Of a stretch of 64,000 bases of DNA, positions 39,486 through 49,424 are shown piece after piece. How positions within the stretch are numbered: position 1 is the stretch's first letter; the number at the start of each line of letters is the position of its first letter. A program made the translations under genes and the position numbers. The notes beneath the pieces are model-generated. The model was not told the DNA's origin. It saw only the letters and a program-made list of their open reading frames with translations, and searched no databases. Origin of the DNA: Pseudomonas viridiflava (lineage in GTDB: Bacteria > Pseudomonadota > Gammaproteobacteria > Pseudomonadales > Pseudomonadaceae); contig UVIF01000002.1 of the NCBI GenBank assembly GCA_900596015.1, forward strand, positions 186,001 through 250,000, in the 5' to 3' direction.

Positions 39486-40169
39486 ATGGGCGCAAGCATT
39501 CTTACAGCGCGGAACCTTAGCAAAGTGGTCACCAGCGCGGAAGGTGAACTGACCATTCTGCACGAACTCTCGCTGGAATTGGCCAAAGGCGACAGCCTGG
39601 CCATCGTCGGCGCATCGGGTTCGGGCAAGTCTACCCTGCTCGGCCTGCTGGCCGGCCTCGACCTGCCCAGCGCGGGCAGCGTGACCCTGGCCGGCCAGGA
39701 CCTGAGCACGCTGGACGAAGACCAGCGTGCCCGGGTACGGGCCGAACATGTCGGTTTCGTGTTCCAGTCGTTCCAACTGCTCGACAGCCTGGATGCTCTG
39801 GAGAACGTGATGCTGCCGCTGGAGCTGGACGGCCGCAAGGACGCCCGCGAACATGCGCGCACGTTGCTCGAACGGGTCGGCCTGGGCCAGCGTCTGACCC
39901 ACTCGCCGCGCCAGCTCTCGGGCGGCGAGCAACAGCGTGTCGCCATCGCCCGCGCATTCGCGGCCGAACCGGACGTGCTGTTCGCCGACGAACCTACCGG
40001 CAATCTCGACAGCCATACCGGCGAGCGCATCAGCGACCTGCTGTTCGAGCTCAACAAGGAGCGCGGTACCACTTTGGTGCTGGTCACCCACGACGAACGC
40101 CTGGCGCATCGCTGCCACCGCCTGATCCGTCTCGATGCCGGGCGCCTCGTTGCGCCCCTGGAGCCCTGA
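39486..40169 (+). CDS. ABC transporter ATP-binding protein, YbbA/LolD-like
   Basis: 227 residues with Walker A GASGSGKST, Q-loop FVFQSFQLL, signature LSGGEQQRVAIARAF, Walker B VLFADEPTGNLD and switch VTHDE. It powers the large FtsX-type permease whose ATG overlaps its stop (TGATG at 40167-40171). By homology to YbbA-YbbP it belongs to the MacB-type group of exporters or lipoprotein movers. The substrate is unknown, though a link with the divergent lipid esterase tesA is widely conserved. Confidence 0.92.
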   Translation: MGASILTARNLSKVVTSAEGELTILHELSLELAKGDSLAIVGASGSGKSTLLGLLAGLDLPSAGSVTLAGQDLSTLDEDQRARVRAEHVGFVFQSFQLLDSLDALENVMLPLELDGRKDAREHARTLLERVGLGQRLTHSPRQLSGGEQQRVAIARAFAAEPDVLFADEPTGNLDSHTGERISDLLFELNKERGTTLVLVTHDERLAHRCHRLIRLDAGRLVAPLEP

Positions 40170-42673
40170 TGGCTGGCCTGCCGATGTTGCGACTGGTGGC
40201 CCTTGCCGCCCGTCAGTTGTTGCGTGATGCGCGCTCCGGCGAGCTGCGCGTGCTGTTCTTTGCCTTGCTGGTAGCCGTTGCTGCCAGTACCGCAATCGGC
40301 TATTTCGGAGCACGCCTCAACGGCGCGATGCAGTTGCGCGCTACCGAGTTTCTCGGCGCCGACCTGATCCTGCAGGGCAGCAGCCCAGCGCGCCAGGAGC
40401 AGATAGATGCAGGCACCAGCGTTGGCCTGGATCATGCGCGGGTGGTGGAGTTCGCCAGCGTGATTGCCGCCGACAGCGGGATCCAGCTGTCCAGCGTCAA
40501 GGCGGTCGATGAGGCCTATCCCTTGCGCGGCGAGCTCAAGAGCGCGGCGCAGCCGTATGGCGAGGAAACTGTTGGGGCTGGGCCCAAGCCTGGCGAGGCC
40601 TGGGCCGAGTCGCGGCTGCTGGCTGCGCTGAACCTGAAAGTGGGCGATACCCTGGATGTAGGCAGCAAGACCTTGCGCCTGGCACGGGTGCTGACTTACG
40701 AGCCGGACCGTGCCGGCAATTTCTACAGCCTCACGCCTCGGGTGATGATCAACCTGCAGGACCTGGCCGCGACCAACGTGGTGCAACCGGGCAGCCGGGT
40801 GACCTACCGCGAACTCTGGCGCGGTGCGCCCGACCTGTTGGCCAGTTATCAGAAGCAGCTGGAGTCGGGGCTCGAACCCAACCAGCGTCTGCGTGATGCC
40901 AGGGACAGCAACCAGCAGATCGGCGGCGCCCTGGGCAAGGCCGAGCGCTACCTGAACATGGCGAGCCTGGTGGCGGTGCTGTTGGCTGGCGTGGCGGTGG
41001 CAATGTCGGCCAGCCGTTTCGCCGCGCGACGTTTCGATGCCAGCGCCCTGTTGCGCTGCCTTGGCCTGTCGCGGCGCGAGGTGATGCTGATGTTCTGCGT
41101 GCAGCTGGCCCTGCTGGGTGTGCTGGCGTGCCTGAGCGGCGCGCTGATCGGCTGGCTGGCGCAGCTGGTGCTGTTCCAGATGCTGCACGGGCTGCTGCCA
41201 GCCGTGGTACCGGCCGGAGGGCTGTTTCCCGCACTGGCCGGCATCGGCACCGGGCTGGTGGCGCTGGCCGGGTTTGCCCTGCCGCCCCTGGCGGCCTTGG
41301 GCGCGGTGCCGCCCCTGCGGGTACTGCGTCGTGATTTGCTGCCAGTGCCGCCAAGCACCTGGCTGGTGTATGGCACTGCGCTGCTGGCGCTGGGCTTGAT
41401 CATGTGGCGGTTGAGCCTGGACCTGGTGCTGACCTTCGCCCTGCTCGCCGGCGGCCTGTTGGCGGCGCTGATCCTGGGTGGCCTGTTGTTGCTGGGTTTG
41501 AAAAGCCTGCGCCGCTTGCTGGCCCGTTCACCCCTGCCGTGGCGCCTGGGGCTCGGACAACTGCTGCGCCATCCCCTGGCGGCTGCCGGGCAGGCGTTGG
41601 CCTTTGGCCTGATTCTGCTGGCAATGACACTGATCGCACTGTTGCGCGGCGAGCTGCTGGACAACTGGCAGAACCAGCTACCCAAGGACGCACCGAACTA
41701 TTTCGCCCTGAACATCCTGCCGGACGAGCGCGATGCCTTTGCCGGCCATCTGCAGCAGGCCGGCGCCCGCTCGGCGCCGTTGTACCCGGTCATGCCCGGC
41801 CGCCTGGTCGACATCAACGACGCGCCGGTGCAGGAGCTGGTCGAGAAGGATTCACGCGGTGAACGCGCGGTGCAGCGGGACCTGAGCCTGACCTGGTCCG
41901 AGCACCTGCCCAATGGCAACCGGATAACCGCCGGGCAATGGTGGAATGCGGCCCAGCGCGCTGACGTACCCGGCGTGTCGGTCGAAGAAGGGGTGGCGCA
42001 AAGCCTGAATCTCAAGCTTGGCGACCGTCTGACGTTCAATATCGGCGGTTCCAACCGCGATGCCGTGGTCACCAGCCTGCGCACGGTGGACTGGAACAAC
42101 TTCCAGCCCAACTTCTTCATGATCTTCCAGCCCGGCACGTTCGACGACCTGCCGACTACCTACCTGACCAGCTTCTATATTGCGCCCGGTCATGATTCAC
42201 AGGTGGTCGAACTGTCCAGAGCTTTCCCGGCGGCCACGATTCTGGGGGTCGAGGCGCTGCTGGAACAGCTGCGCAGCATCCTCGCCCAGGTCACCCTGGC
42301 GGTGGAGTACGTGTTGCTGTTCGTGCTGGCAGCAGGCATGGCGGTGTTGTTTTCCGGGCTGCAGGCCACGCTCGACGAGCGTATCCGCCAAGGCGCGCTG
42401 CTTCGTGCCCTGGGTGCCGAGCGCAAGCTGCTGGTCAAGGCGCGGCGCATCGAGTTCGGACTGCTGGGCGCCGCCAGTGGTGTGCTGGCGGCGTTGGGCA
42501 GCGAATTGATCAGCTTCGTGCTGTATCGCTACGCCTTCGACCTGGTGTGGACGCCGCACCCCTGGCTGCTTTGCCTGCCGCTGATCGGCGCGCTGCTGGT
42601 GGGCGGGGCCGGGGTGTTCGGCACCCGTCGAGCCCTCAACGCAAGCCCGTTGCAGGTGCTCAGGGAAGGCTGA
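40169..42673 (+). CDS. ABC permease with two FtsX domains, YbbP-like
   Basis: 834 residues. The N-terminal membrane helix and periplasmic MacB-like domain are followed by FtsX-type helices (MASLVAVLLAGVAVAMSASRFAARRFD...LGLSRREVMLMF), a central helix bundle, a second periplasmic domain, and a C-terminal FtsX core (LQATLDERIRQGALLRALGAERKLL). This duplicated layout with about ten helices is that of YbbP. It overlaps the ATPase gene by one base. Function in envelope transport inferred. Confidence 0.9.
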   Translation: MAGLPMLRLVALAARQLLRDARSGELRVLFFALLVAVAASTAIGYFGARLNGAMQLRATEFLGADLILQGSSPARQEQIDAGTSVGLDHARVVEFASVIAADSGIQLSSVKAVDEAYPLRGELKSAAQPYGEETVGAGPKPGEAWAESRLLAALNLKVGDTLDVGSKTLRLARVLTYEPDRAGNFYSLTPRVMINLQDLAATNVVQPGSRVTYRELWRGAPDLLASYQKQLESGLEPNQRLRDARDSNQQIGGALGKAERYLNMASLVAVLLAGVAVAMSASRFAARRFDASALLRCLGLSRREVMLMFCVQLALLGVLACLSGALIGWLAQLVLFQMLHGLLPAVVPAGGLFPALAGIGTGLVALAGFALPPLAALGAVPPLRVLRRDLLPVPPSTWLVYGTALLALGLIMWRLSLDLVLTFALLAGGLLAALILGGLLLLGLKSLRRLLARSPLPWRLGLGQLLRHPLAAAGQALAFGLILLAMTLIALLRGELLDNWQNQLPKDAPNYFALNILPDERDAFAGHLQQAGARSAPLYPVMPGRLVDINDAPVQELVEKDSRGERAVQRDLSLTWSEHLPNGNRITAGQWWNAAQRADVPGVSVEEGVAQSLNLKLGDRLTFNIGGSNRDAVVTSLRTVDWNNFQPNFFMIFQPGTFDDLPTTYLTSFYIAPGHDSQVVELSRAFPAATILGVEALLEQLRSILAQVTLAVEYVLLFVLAAGMAVLFSGLQATLDERIRQGALLRALGAERKLLVKARRIEFGLLGAASGVLAALGSELISFVLYRYAFDLVWTPHPWLLCLPLIGALLVGGAGVFGTRRALNASPLQVLREG

Positions 42674-42688
42674 AACGCCGCGGGTGAC

Positions 42689-42997
42689 TCAGCGCAGGGT
42701 GATGAGCCCCTGCCGGGCGATGCGCACGGCATGGGCAATCACTTCGTGGGCGTCGCGGGCCGACGGTGCCTGAATCACGGCCAGCTCGAAGCTGTTGTCG
42801 GGCAGGCTCTTCAAGGCGCTGTGCTGATCAATGAAACGCGCCACGAACGCACCGGGCTTGCCACGGCGACGCGGCCAGCCATCGAGGCTGCGCAGCAGGT
42901 TCGGCTGATGCTGGCCAACCAGCAGGATACGGGGATTGCGCAGGGATGGGCTGGCCGGGATCGGCGCGAGGCAAACGATGGGACGGGGACAGTTCAT
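42689..42997 (-). CDS. Small protein of unknown function, possibly a degenerate methyltransferase fold
   Basis: 102 residues from the ATG at 42997. NPRILLVGQHQPNLLRSL resembles the first strand and loop of a Rossmann-type methyltransferase, and SFELAVIQAPSARDAHEVIAHAVRIARQGLI resembles a later strand-helix unit, but the length is too short for a working enzyme and the SAM-binding glycine loop is missing. No signal peptide. It lies convergent with the ABC permease (15-base gap) and ahead of a 219-base gap before greB in which I see nothing clear. Confidence 0.55.
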   Translation of the reverse strand: MNCPRPIVCLAPIPASPSLRNPRILLVGQHQPNLLRSLDGWPRRRGKPGAFVARFIDQHSALKSLPDNSFELAVIQAPSARDAHEVIAHAVRIARQGLITLR

Positions 42998-43216
42998 GAT
43001 GGTGTTCTCAGCCTCGACCGCTTCATGTGGGAGAGCTGGGCAGCGGTGGGAGGCATCACCGAACCAGCGCTTTAGCGGTATTTCGAGGGCTTGTGAAAAC
43101 CCCCAGGCGCCCCGCAAGTAGCTGTCTAAATCGGCGCATGAGCGGTAATCCTAGTGAACGGGCAGGCACGAGTCAACCGCCTGACTCGCAGGGCTTGCGA
43201 CGGATGCGCACCGGAA

Positions 43217-43696
43217 TCAGGCAGGTTTGTAGGAAATCTGGTTTACGTACCAGAGCGCTTCGCCATCGGGGATCTGCACGACGATGTCGTCGCCCTCCTG
43301 CTTCTTCAGCAGGGCACGGGCCATGGGTGAGTCGATGGAGATATAGTCATTGCGGCCATAGATCTCGTCATAGCCAACGATGCGGAATGTCTTGCGCGCG
43401 CCGTCATCGTTCTCGATCTCGACCCAGGCACCGAAGAATACCCGTCCTTCCTGTTCGGGCGAATAATCGACGACCTTGACGTCTTCCAGGCGCTTGCGCA
43501 GGTAGCGCACCCGGCGATCGATCTCGCGCAGCAGTTTCTTGTTGTACTGGTAGTCGGCGTTCTCACTGCGATCGCCCAGCGATGCTGCCCAGGCGACCTT
43601 CTGCGTAATCTCCGGACGATAGACGCGCCACAGATGATCGAGTTCGGCCCTCAATGCCTCGTGCCCTTCACGGGTAATGATGTTCGTTGCCAACAC
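43217..43696 (-). CDS. greB: Transcription elongation factor GreB
   Basis: 159 residues. The N-terminal coiled coil bears the acidic tip (SLGDRSENADYQYNKK) that enters the RNA polymerase secondary channel to rescue backtracked complexes. The C-terminal FKBP-like domain has RIVGYDEIYGRNDYISIDSP with SPMARALL. The longer acidic-to-basic pattern and REIDRRVRYLRKRLED favour GreB over GreA. The start is GTG at 43696 or the next codon TTG at 43693, which has better spacing from GGAG. Confidence 0.93.
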   Translation of the reverse strand: MLATNIITREGHEALRAELDHLWRVYRPEITQKVAWAASLGDRSENADYQYNKKLLREIDRRVRYLRKRLEDVKVVDYSPEQEGRVFFGAWVEIENDDGARKTFRIVGYDEIYGRNDYISIDSPMARALLKKQEGDDIVVQIPDGEALWYVNQISYKPA

Positions 43697-43762
43697 GGTC
43701 TCCAGCCAGGCTCAAAGCCGTAGCCTACAGCAAACGCCCTGCCCTGCCAGTACGCCGGGCGT

Positions 43763-45184
43763 TCAGCGAGCAGACGCCAGCTTGCGGGCGCCGGGCTCCA
43801 GTGAGTCGCGTTCGCGGGCGAATGCCAGGTAGTACTTGTTCACACTGTTGACGTAGCTCACCGAGGCCATGCCCATCTGCTCCATGGCGATGCGTTCGGT
43901 CTGGAAAAACCATTGATCGGGGTTGAGGCCGCGGCGGCGCGCCTCCTTGCGCATCGCCTGCACCCGTTCAGGGCCCATGTTGTAAGCGGCCAGGGTGAAG
44001 GCCATGCGTTCACGTTCGTTGAGCTTGTTGCTTGAGAAGAACTTGCGGCGGATCATCGCCAGGTATTTGGCCCCGGCCTGCACGTTGTTGTCGAGGTTCT
44101 GGATGTTGCCCACGCCCACCCGCCGCGCCGCCGAGGGGGTGATCTGCAGCAGGCCGGTCGCGCCGCCACCACCGCGGGCGGCCGGATCGAGCTTGGACTC
44201 CTTGAAGGCCAGCGCCGCGAGGTTGAGCCAGTCCATGTGCTGTTCGCGGGCGTGCCGCTGAAGCACCGGACGCAGTTTTTCGAGGCGCTGGCGGTCGCTG
44301 CGGGCCAGCGGATAGTGAACCTTGTACAGGCCGCGGTAGACCTTGACGAAAGCGGCGTCCTGATCGCGCGGCGCCTTGTACGAAGCCAGGAAGCGATCGA
44401 CGCTGGCGCCTAGCTGCGGCGCGTCGCGGCGCACGTACCAGCTGACCGAACCCGGCGCGCTGAGCACCACACGACGGTCCACGCGCAGCCGCGGCATGAC
44501 CTTGGCCCAGCGTTCGGCGATGGGCAGCTCGACCACGGTCAGCGGGTAGATCCCGGCCTGAACCATCTCCAGTACGTCCTCGGCGGCCAGACTGGGGTCC
44601 ACCCATTCGATATCGATGGGCGCCAGCTTGCGCAATGCCAGTTTCTGGTTCCAGCGTTCGACGGCGGCGCCCGCTGCGCTGCCGTTGGGCAGGGCCAGGG
44701 TCTTGCCGGCCAATTGTTCGACGCGTACGTAACGCCGCCCGCCTTTGCTGCCGACCAGCACGAAGGGGACATTGGCGACCACCGCTTCGCTGGCAGCAAT
44801 CTTGCTGGCGGGATGCGATCCCATCAACTCGCCAGGCGCGACCAGGTCGCCTTCGCCGCGCTGCAGGGCGCCGAGCAGTTGCTCCTTGGCGCGCGGGATG
44901 ATCTTGAGCTGCAGCATCTGGCCTTTGCCGGCGTGAGCATTGAGATAACTTTGAAAAGCCTGCAGGCGGTGGTACTCGACGCCGATGGCCTGGCCGCGAA
45001 CCTGACCCGAGCTGTTGCGGCTCTGGTTGACCAGCACGCGCAATACCTTGCTCGACTGGATCTGCGCCAGGTCGCGGACCTTTGCCGGGTGCGCCGCCAG
45101 GGGTGGCCCCGCCGGACGAGCGGCCGCGGCCGAGGGCAGCCCGAGGGCCAGGCAGAGCATGACAATCAGTGATCTAAGGCCCAT
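43763..45184 (-). CDS. MltF-like membrane-bound lytic murein transglycosylase
   Basis: 473 residues from the ATG at 45184, with a signal peptide ([15 protein letters not shown]...AAAARP). An N-terminal periplasmic binding-protein-like module ([15 protein letters not shown] to about residue 300) is joined to a C-terminal SLT domain with catalytic Glu in FKESKLDP, then [12 protein letters not shown] and [12 protein letters not shown]. That is the two-domain MltF plan. It cuts peptidoglycan to 1,6-anhydro products, and the first module regulates activity. Upstream in-frame residues are not part of it. It diverges from tatD with 121 bases between starts. Confidence 0.9.
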   Translation of the reverse strand: MGLRSLIVMLCLALGLPSAAAARPAGPPLAAHPAKVRDLAQIQSSKVLRVLVNQSRNSSGQVRGQAIGVEYHRLQAFQSYLNAHAGKGQMLQLKIIPRAKEQLLGALQRGEGDLVAPGELMGSHPASKIAASEAVVANVPFVLVGSKGGRRYVRVEQLAGKTLALPNGSAAGAAVERWNQKLALRKLAPIDIEWVDPSLAAEDVLEMVQAGIYPLTVVELPIAERWAKVMPRLRVDRRVVLSAPGSVSWYVRRDAPQLGASVDRFLASYKAPRDQDAAFVKVYRGLYKVHYPLARSDRQRLEKLRPVLQRHAREQHMDWLNLAALAFKESKLDPAARGGGGATGLLQITPSAARRVGVGNIQNLDNNVQAGAKYLAMIRRKFFSSNKLNERERMAFTLAAYNMGPERVQAMRKEARRRGLNPDQWFFQTERIAMEQMGMASVSYVNSVNKYYLAFARERDSLEPGARKLASAR

Positions 45185-45305
45185 GGTTCCCCGGCAATGT
45201 CCTGAGCAGTCCCTCAAGGACCGCCATAACCTTTTGAAGTTCTTGGTTTTCTTGCCAATCACCAAGCTCTGGTATGCTTTTCGCCTCCTGCTTCGAGGTA
45301 GCACC

Positions 45306-46142
45306 ATGCAACTCATCGATATCGGCGTCAACCTTACCAACGACAGCTTCGCGCAAAAGCACGAGGCCGTTCTGCAGAGGGCCTACGCGGCGGGCATCTG
45401 TCAGCTGGTGCTCACCGGGACCAGCGTCGAGGGCAGCGAACAGGCGCTGCAACTGTGCCAGCGGTGGGATGAGTCGGGCGAGCGGCTGTTCAGTACTGCG
45501 GGCATTCATCCACACAGCGCCAGCGAATGGAACGGCGACAGCGCCGCATGTCTGCGCGACCTGCTGCGCCTGCCTCAGGTCAAGGCCGTGGGTGAATGCG
45601 GCCTGGATTTCAATCGGGATTTCTCGCCGCGTCCGCAGCAGGAAAAGGTGCTGCAGGAACATCTGGCTCTGGCCGTGGAGTTGCAGCTGCCGGTATTCCT
45701 CCACGAGCGCGACGCCCACCAGCGCCTGCTGGACATTCTCAAGGATTACCGTGACCACCTGCCGGCCGCCGTGGTGCACTGCTTTACCGGCGAGCGCCAG
45801 GCGCTGTTCGGTTATCTGGACCTGGACCTGAACATCGGCATCACCGGCTGGATCTGCGACGAGCGTCGCGGCACCCATCTGCACCCGCTGGTTGGCAGCA
45901 TTCCCGCTGCGCGGTTGATGCTCGAGAGCGATGCGCCGTACCTGCTGCCGCGCACCTTGCGCCCCAAGCCCAAGAGCGGCCGCAACGAGCCGGCCTTCCT
46001 CACTGAGGTCCTGCGTGAAGTGGCACTGCATCGCGGCGAAAGCCTGGCTGATCTGGCGCGCACCACGACAGCCTGCGCTCGGGCGTTTTTCGGTCTGCCG
46101 GAAATCCGCAGTGCGCTCTATGACGACGATAGCGAAGCTTGA
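45306..46142 (+). CDS. tatD: TatD metal-dependent hydrolase (DNase)
   Basis: 278 residues opening [15 protein letters not shown], the form seen in true TatD proteins, where the usual N-terminal HxH is replaced. Other motifs are [32 protein letters not shown] and [10 protein letters not shown], the last with the conserved Asp. A 3'-5' exonuclease linked with DNA repair and quality control. No tatABC genes lie here. The upstream frame back to 45015 is non-coding overlap with the transglycosylase. Confidence 0.92.
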   Translation: MQLIDIGVNLTNDSFAQKHEAVLQRAYAAGICQLVLTGTSVEGSEQALQLCQRWDESGERLFSTAGIHPHSASEWNGDSAACLRDLLRLPQVKAVGECGLDFNRDFSPRPQQEKVLQEHLALAVELQLPVFLHERDAHQRLLDILKDYRDHLPAAVVHCFTGERQALFGYLDLDLNIGITGWICDERRGTHLHPLVGSIPAARLMLESDAPYLLPRTLRPKPKSGRNEPAFLTEVLREVALHRGESLADLARTTTACARAFFGLPEIRSALYDDDSEA

Positions 46143-46316
46143 TTCGCGGCCAATGCGAGGGCTGACTATTATCGTTCTCAACTGATCCGGACCAGGACAG
46201 TGCTGAACAATTCGCCGGTGTCAGGACTCTACAGGTCATGCCATCCAGAAATGGCTCACGCAGAAACGTCTTGTTGATCCAGGTCCTGTTGCACCGTACC
46301 CAAGGAGCATTGAGCC

Positions 46317-46562
46317 ATGAACGACACCACCGCATTGAAAATCGTCAACGACCCAAACAACGGTCTGCGCGTTTCGCGCGCCATTGCGCTGCCGTTGCTG
46401 GCCCTTTCCGCCTTGATGCTGGTGGATGCCTCAGCTTGTGCCAGCGTCGGCGAAGCCGCCATCGGCGTGATCGGTCTGATCGCCGCCTTCGCTCTGGGGC
46501 GCGGCCAGCGTGAACCCAGCCAGGCCGAAGTCAGCCAAAAACTGTCACCGTCTGCCGGCTGA
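46317..46562 (+). CDS. Small single-span membrane protein, unknown function
   Basis: 81 residues. A polar N-terminus is followed by one long hydrophobic region of about 45 residues (ALPLLALSALMLVDASACASVGEAAIG to FALG), enough for one or two helices, then a charged tail. AAGGAG lies 11 bases ahead of the ATG, spaced a little far. The 3' end overlaps the opposite thioesterase gene by 32 bases. No family recognised. Confidence 0.6.
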   Translation: MNDTTALKIVNDPNNGLRVSRAIALPLLALSALMLVDASACASVGEAAIGVIGLIAAFALGRGQREPSQAEVSQKLSPSAG

Positions 46563-47325
46563 TTGCCAACAGCTCGCCCTCTGGGTTCCACATGGCTGCG
46601 GAGGTGTGCCCATAACCATCGCGGGCATGCTCGATCAGGGCCTGGTAACGGCACCAATCGCCGCTGCGCATTGCGGGCATCGGCTGAATGAACTCGATGG
46701 TCCAGGTCAGGCTGCTGCCAGGTGCCGGCTTGTTCAGATAGGGCAGCAGCGCAGGCGGCCAGGCGTCGCCCAATACCAGCAACAAGGCTTCGGTGATCGG
46801 CTCATCGCGATCATGTTCCCGCAGCTGCATCCATCCGCCGATACCGGCGACCGGCGTATTGCTGAACGGCAGCGCGCCGATTCCCCACCGCATGTCCAGA
46901 TGGCGAATGTACTCGGGCGTGACCCCAGGCAGATATGGCAGCGCGGTGGACTGTTCCAGCGTTTTCATGGCCGGCACCGGCATCGCGCTGAGGGTGATCG
47001 CCGATTCGCGCGGTAGACCGAAGCTGGCCTGGACCACGGTCATGGTGCGTCCGTTCTGCACCGCCCGCGCCAGCACCGAGGTCACCGCACTGCCCTCGCG
47101 CAATATTTCCACTTGTAGATCCATGGGGACTTCCAGTTCGGCCGGCCCCACGAAAGTGATCGCCATCGAACGCACCGGCCGGTCAGGGACCTGCGCCGCC
47201 ATGGCCTCGTGCAGCAATGCGGCCATGAGGCCGCCGTAGCAGGCGCGACCCTGGCTCCATTCGCGGGGTACGGTAACGCTGTGGGGTGGACGTCGTGCGC
47301 TTGCCAGCAAGTCGCGAAGGTTCAT
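46531..47325 (-). CDS. Acyl-CoA thioesterase family protein (double hotdog)
   Basis: 264 residues with two hotdog halves: GRACYGGLMAALLHEAM and SMAITFVGPAELEVPMDLQVEILREGSAVTSVLAR in the first, and LTWTIEFIQPMPAM...GYGHTSAAMWNPEGELLAISRQTVTVFG in the second. This is the TesB-like/4HBT_3 plan for hydrolysis of medium or long acyl-CoA. Substrate not predictable. It ends inside the opposing small membrane gene. 113 bases separate it from tgpA on the same strand. Confidence 0.87.
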   Translation of the reverse strand: MNLRDLLASARRPPHSVTVPREWSQGRACYGGLMAALLHEAMAAQVPDRPVRSMAITFVGPAELEVPMDLQVEILREGSAVTSVLARAVQNGRTMTVVQASFGLPRESAITLSAMPVPAMKTLEQSTALPYLPGVTPEYIRHLDMRWGIGALPFSNTPVAGIGGWMQLREHDRDEPITEALLLVLGDAWPPALLPYLNKPAPGSSLTWTIEFIQPMPAMRSGDWCRYQALIEHARDGYGHTSAAMWNPEGELLAISRQTVTVFG

Positions 47326-47438
47326 GGGCCGACCTTGGGGGTGGTTGTCGATGGGCTTGATGGTAGACAGCTCGGCGCGAGCGCGCAGCTTTCATATCGG
47401 CCAATCTCCAGTTCAAGTGGTCGCCCAGACACGCTGCG

Positions 47439-49424
47439 CTACGAGGCAGCACGCCCAGCCGAGCGTCCCAATTGCCTGCGCAAACGCGTCAGAGCAGTGC
47501 GCAATTGCTCGCGCGAAACCGGTCGACCGCCGTAGCGCTGGGCCATGAAGGCGTAGGCAAAGGTCAGAATGGCCTCGCTTTGCGCTGGCAAGTGAACGGC
47601 TGCGCGCTCGGCGAAAGCCATGGCGCCTTCGCCGGCATGACGCACCAGGCCACGACGGCGCAACAGGCGCTCGAACGCTGCGAACTCCTTGAGCTGCGGA
47701 TCGACCCGGCGGCGCCATGGCTTGAGCAGCCAGACACTGGCCAGCAGCATGAACGACAGTCCACCGATCGGCAGCGCCCAGCGTTGCAGCCCCTGGAACC
47801 AGCGAGCGAGAAATTCGATCTGGCGTTCGCCCTGATACTCCAGCACCCAGCGCTGCCATCCGTAATTGAGGTTGTCCCATTGCAGGCGCAGGTCGTTGAG
47901 CCACGTCAAATGTGGGTAGCGCAGCGGCGAAAAGGGCGAGCCGGCAAGAAACTCTTCATCGGCTGAAAGCGCCTGCTGCAAGCCCTGCTCGACCCGCGCG
48001 GGGGCCACCGCTGCGGTGGGGTCGGCCCGTTGCCAGCCGGTGCCTGCCTGCCAGTATTCGACCCACGCGTGGGCTTCGAATTGACGTACGGTCAGGTAGT
48101 TGCCCGCCGGGTTGAGTTCGCCACCCTGGTAGCCGGCTACCACCCGTGCGGGTACCCCGGCCACACGCAAGGCATAGACCATGGCCCCGGCGTAGTGGGC
48201 GCAGAAACCGCGCCGGCTGTCGAACAGGAATTCGTCGATACTGTCGCGGCCCAGCACTGGCGGATTGAGGGTGTAGTGAAAAGGCAGTTCGCGAAACTGC
48301 CGCAGCATTTCATCCACCAGTGCCTGAGGCGCAGCGAAACGGGCACGCAGATCCTGCGCCCACTGGCGCGTGCGCGGATCGCCCTGGGCCGGCAGTTGCA
48401 ACGCTGTGCGCAGCGCCGGGGGAGCCAGTTGGGGCTCGCGAATCACCTGCGGCCAGGACGTCACCGCGTACATCAGTGGCTGGTCGACCGGGCGCCGCCG
48501 CTGCAGGCGTCCATCGCTCAACTGGCGCACGCCGGGCAACGCCGTGCGGGCCACGTCCAGGGCGAACAACCAGGGCTTGCCGCTGGGCTGCTGAATGATC
48601 TGGTAATCCACAGACGGCCCCGTCGGCTGCCAATCCACTGCCGGTTGGGTCTGGATCCACGGCGACTGGCTCCAAGTCCGGCCGTCGTAGACATCCAGGC
48701 TCAGCGCACGCCAATAGAGGTCGCGCTTGGCCGGTATGGCACCATCGAAGCTGGCCCGAAAGGCCACCTCGCCGGACTGGCTGAGGCTGGCGACGTCGGC
48801 CGGGCTCATGCTTTCCGACAGGCCGGTCACGCCCTGCCCCGGCTTGGGCAGCGGCAGCGACCAGAGCGGTTCCAGCCGCGGAAAGAACACGAACAACAGC
48901 AGCATCAGCGGCAGTGCCTGCAGCACCAGGCTGCCGGCCAGTTTCAGTGTGGCCATCGGGCGGGCGATCAGTGAGGTCTGCTGCAACCCGATCAAGGCAG
49001 CCAGCAAAGCCAGCAGCGGCAGGACGCTGTACAGCGCCCAACCCAGGCTGGCATCGAACAGATAGGCCACTGCCAGACAGAACAGACCGAGAAAAATCAC
49101 CACGCGGGCGTCGCGCGCGGTCTGCATCTCCAGCAGCTTAAGCAGGAACGCGGCCACCAGCAGCGCGGCGGTGGCCTCCAGGCCCACCCAGGTGCCGCTG
49201 GACAGGTACACGCCGGCGGCCACGGCGAGCATCAGCGCTACCTTGATCAGCCGCCCCGGATAACGCACACGCATGCGAAACACCTGCACGCGCCACAGCG
49301 TGCAACCCAACCACAAGCCCAGCAGCCACAACGGCACGTGCCACCACAACGGCACCAGCACCAGCGATTGTGCCAGCAGCAGCCAGGTCAGGCTGACGCG
49401 CGGAATGGCGGCGGGCGTACTCAT
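47439..49424 (-). CDS. tgpA: TgpA-type membrane transglutaminase (DUF3488)
   Basis: 661 residues from the ATG at 49424. Five or six N-terminal helices (DUF3488) precede a periplasmic transglutaminase core with the triad in RGFCAHYAGAMVYALR (Cys), FEAHAWVEYW (His) and WQRADPTAAV (Asp). A late helix (WALPIGGLSFMLLASVWLL) and a DUF4129-like cytoplasmic tail follow. TgpA of P. aeruginosa is reported as an essential periplasmic transglutaminase; its target is unclear. Its start overlaps the DUF58 stop (ATGA at 49421-49424), making one operon with DUF58 and MoxR. Confidence 0.92.
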   Translation of the reverse strand: MSTPAAIPRVSLTWLLLAQSLVLVPLWWHVPLWLLGLWLGCTLWRVQVFRMRVRYPGRLIKVALMLAVAAGVYLSSGTWVGLEATAALLVAAFLLKLLEMQTARDARVVIFLGLFCLAVAYLFDASLGWALYSVLPLLALLAALIGLQQTSLIARPMATLKLAGSLVLQALPLMLLLFVFFPRLEPLWSLPLPKPGQGVTGLSESMSPADVASLSQSGEVAFRASFDGAIPAKRDLYWRALSLDVYDGRTWSQSPWIQTQPAVDWQPTGPSVDYQIIQQPSGKPWLFALDVARTALPGVRQLSDGRLQRRRPVDQPLMYAVTSWPQVIREPQLAPPALRTALQLPAQGDPRTRQWAQDLRARFAAPQALVDEMLRQFRELPFHYTLNPPVLGRDSIDEFLFDSRRGFCAHYAGAMVYALRVAGVPARVVAGYQGGELNPAGNYLTVRQFEAHAWVEYWQAGTGWQRADPTAAVAPARVEQGLQQALSADEEFLAGSPFSPLRYPHLTWLNDLRLQWDNLNYGWQRWVLEYQGERQIEFLARWFQGLQRWALPIGGLSFMLLASVWLLKPWRRRVDPQLKEFAAFERLLRRRGLVRHAGEGAMAFAERAAVHLPAQSEAILTFAYAFMAQRYGGRPVSREQLRTALTRLRRQLGRSAGRAAS

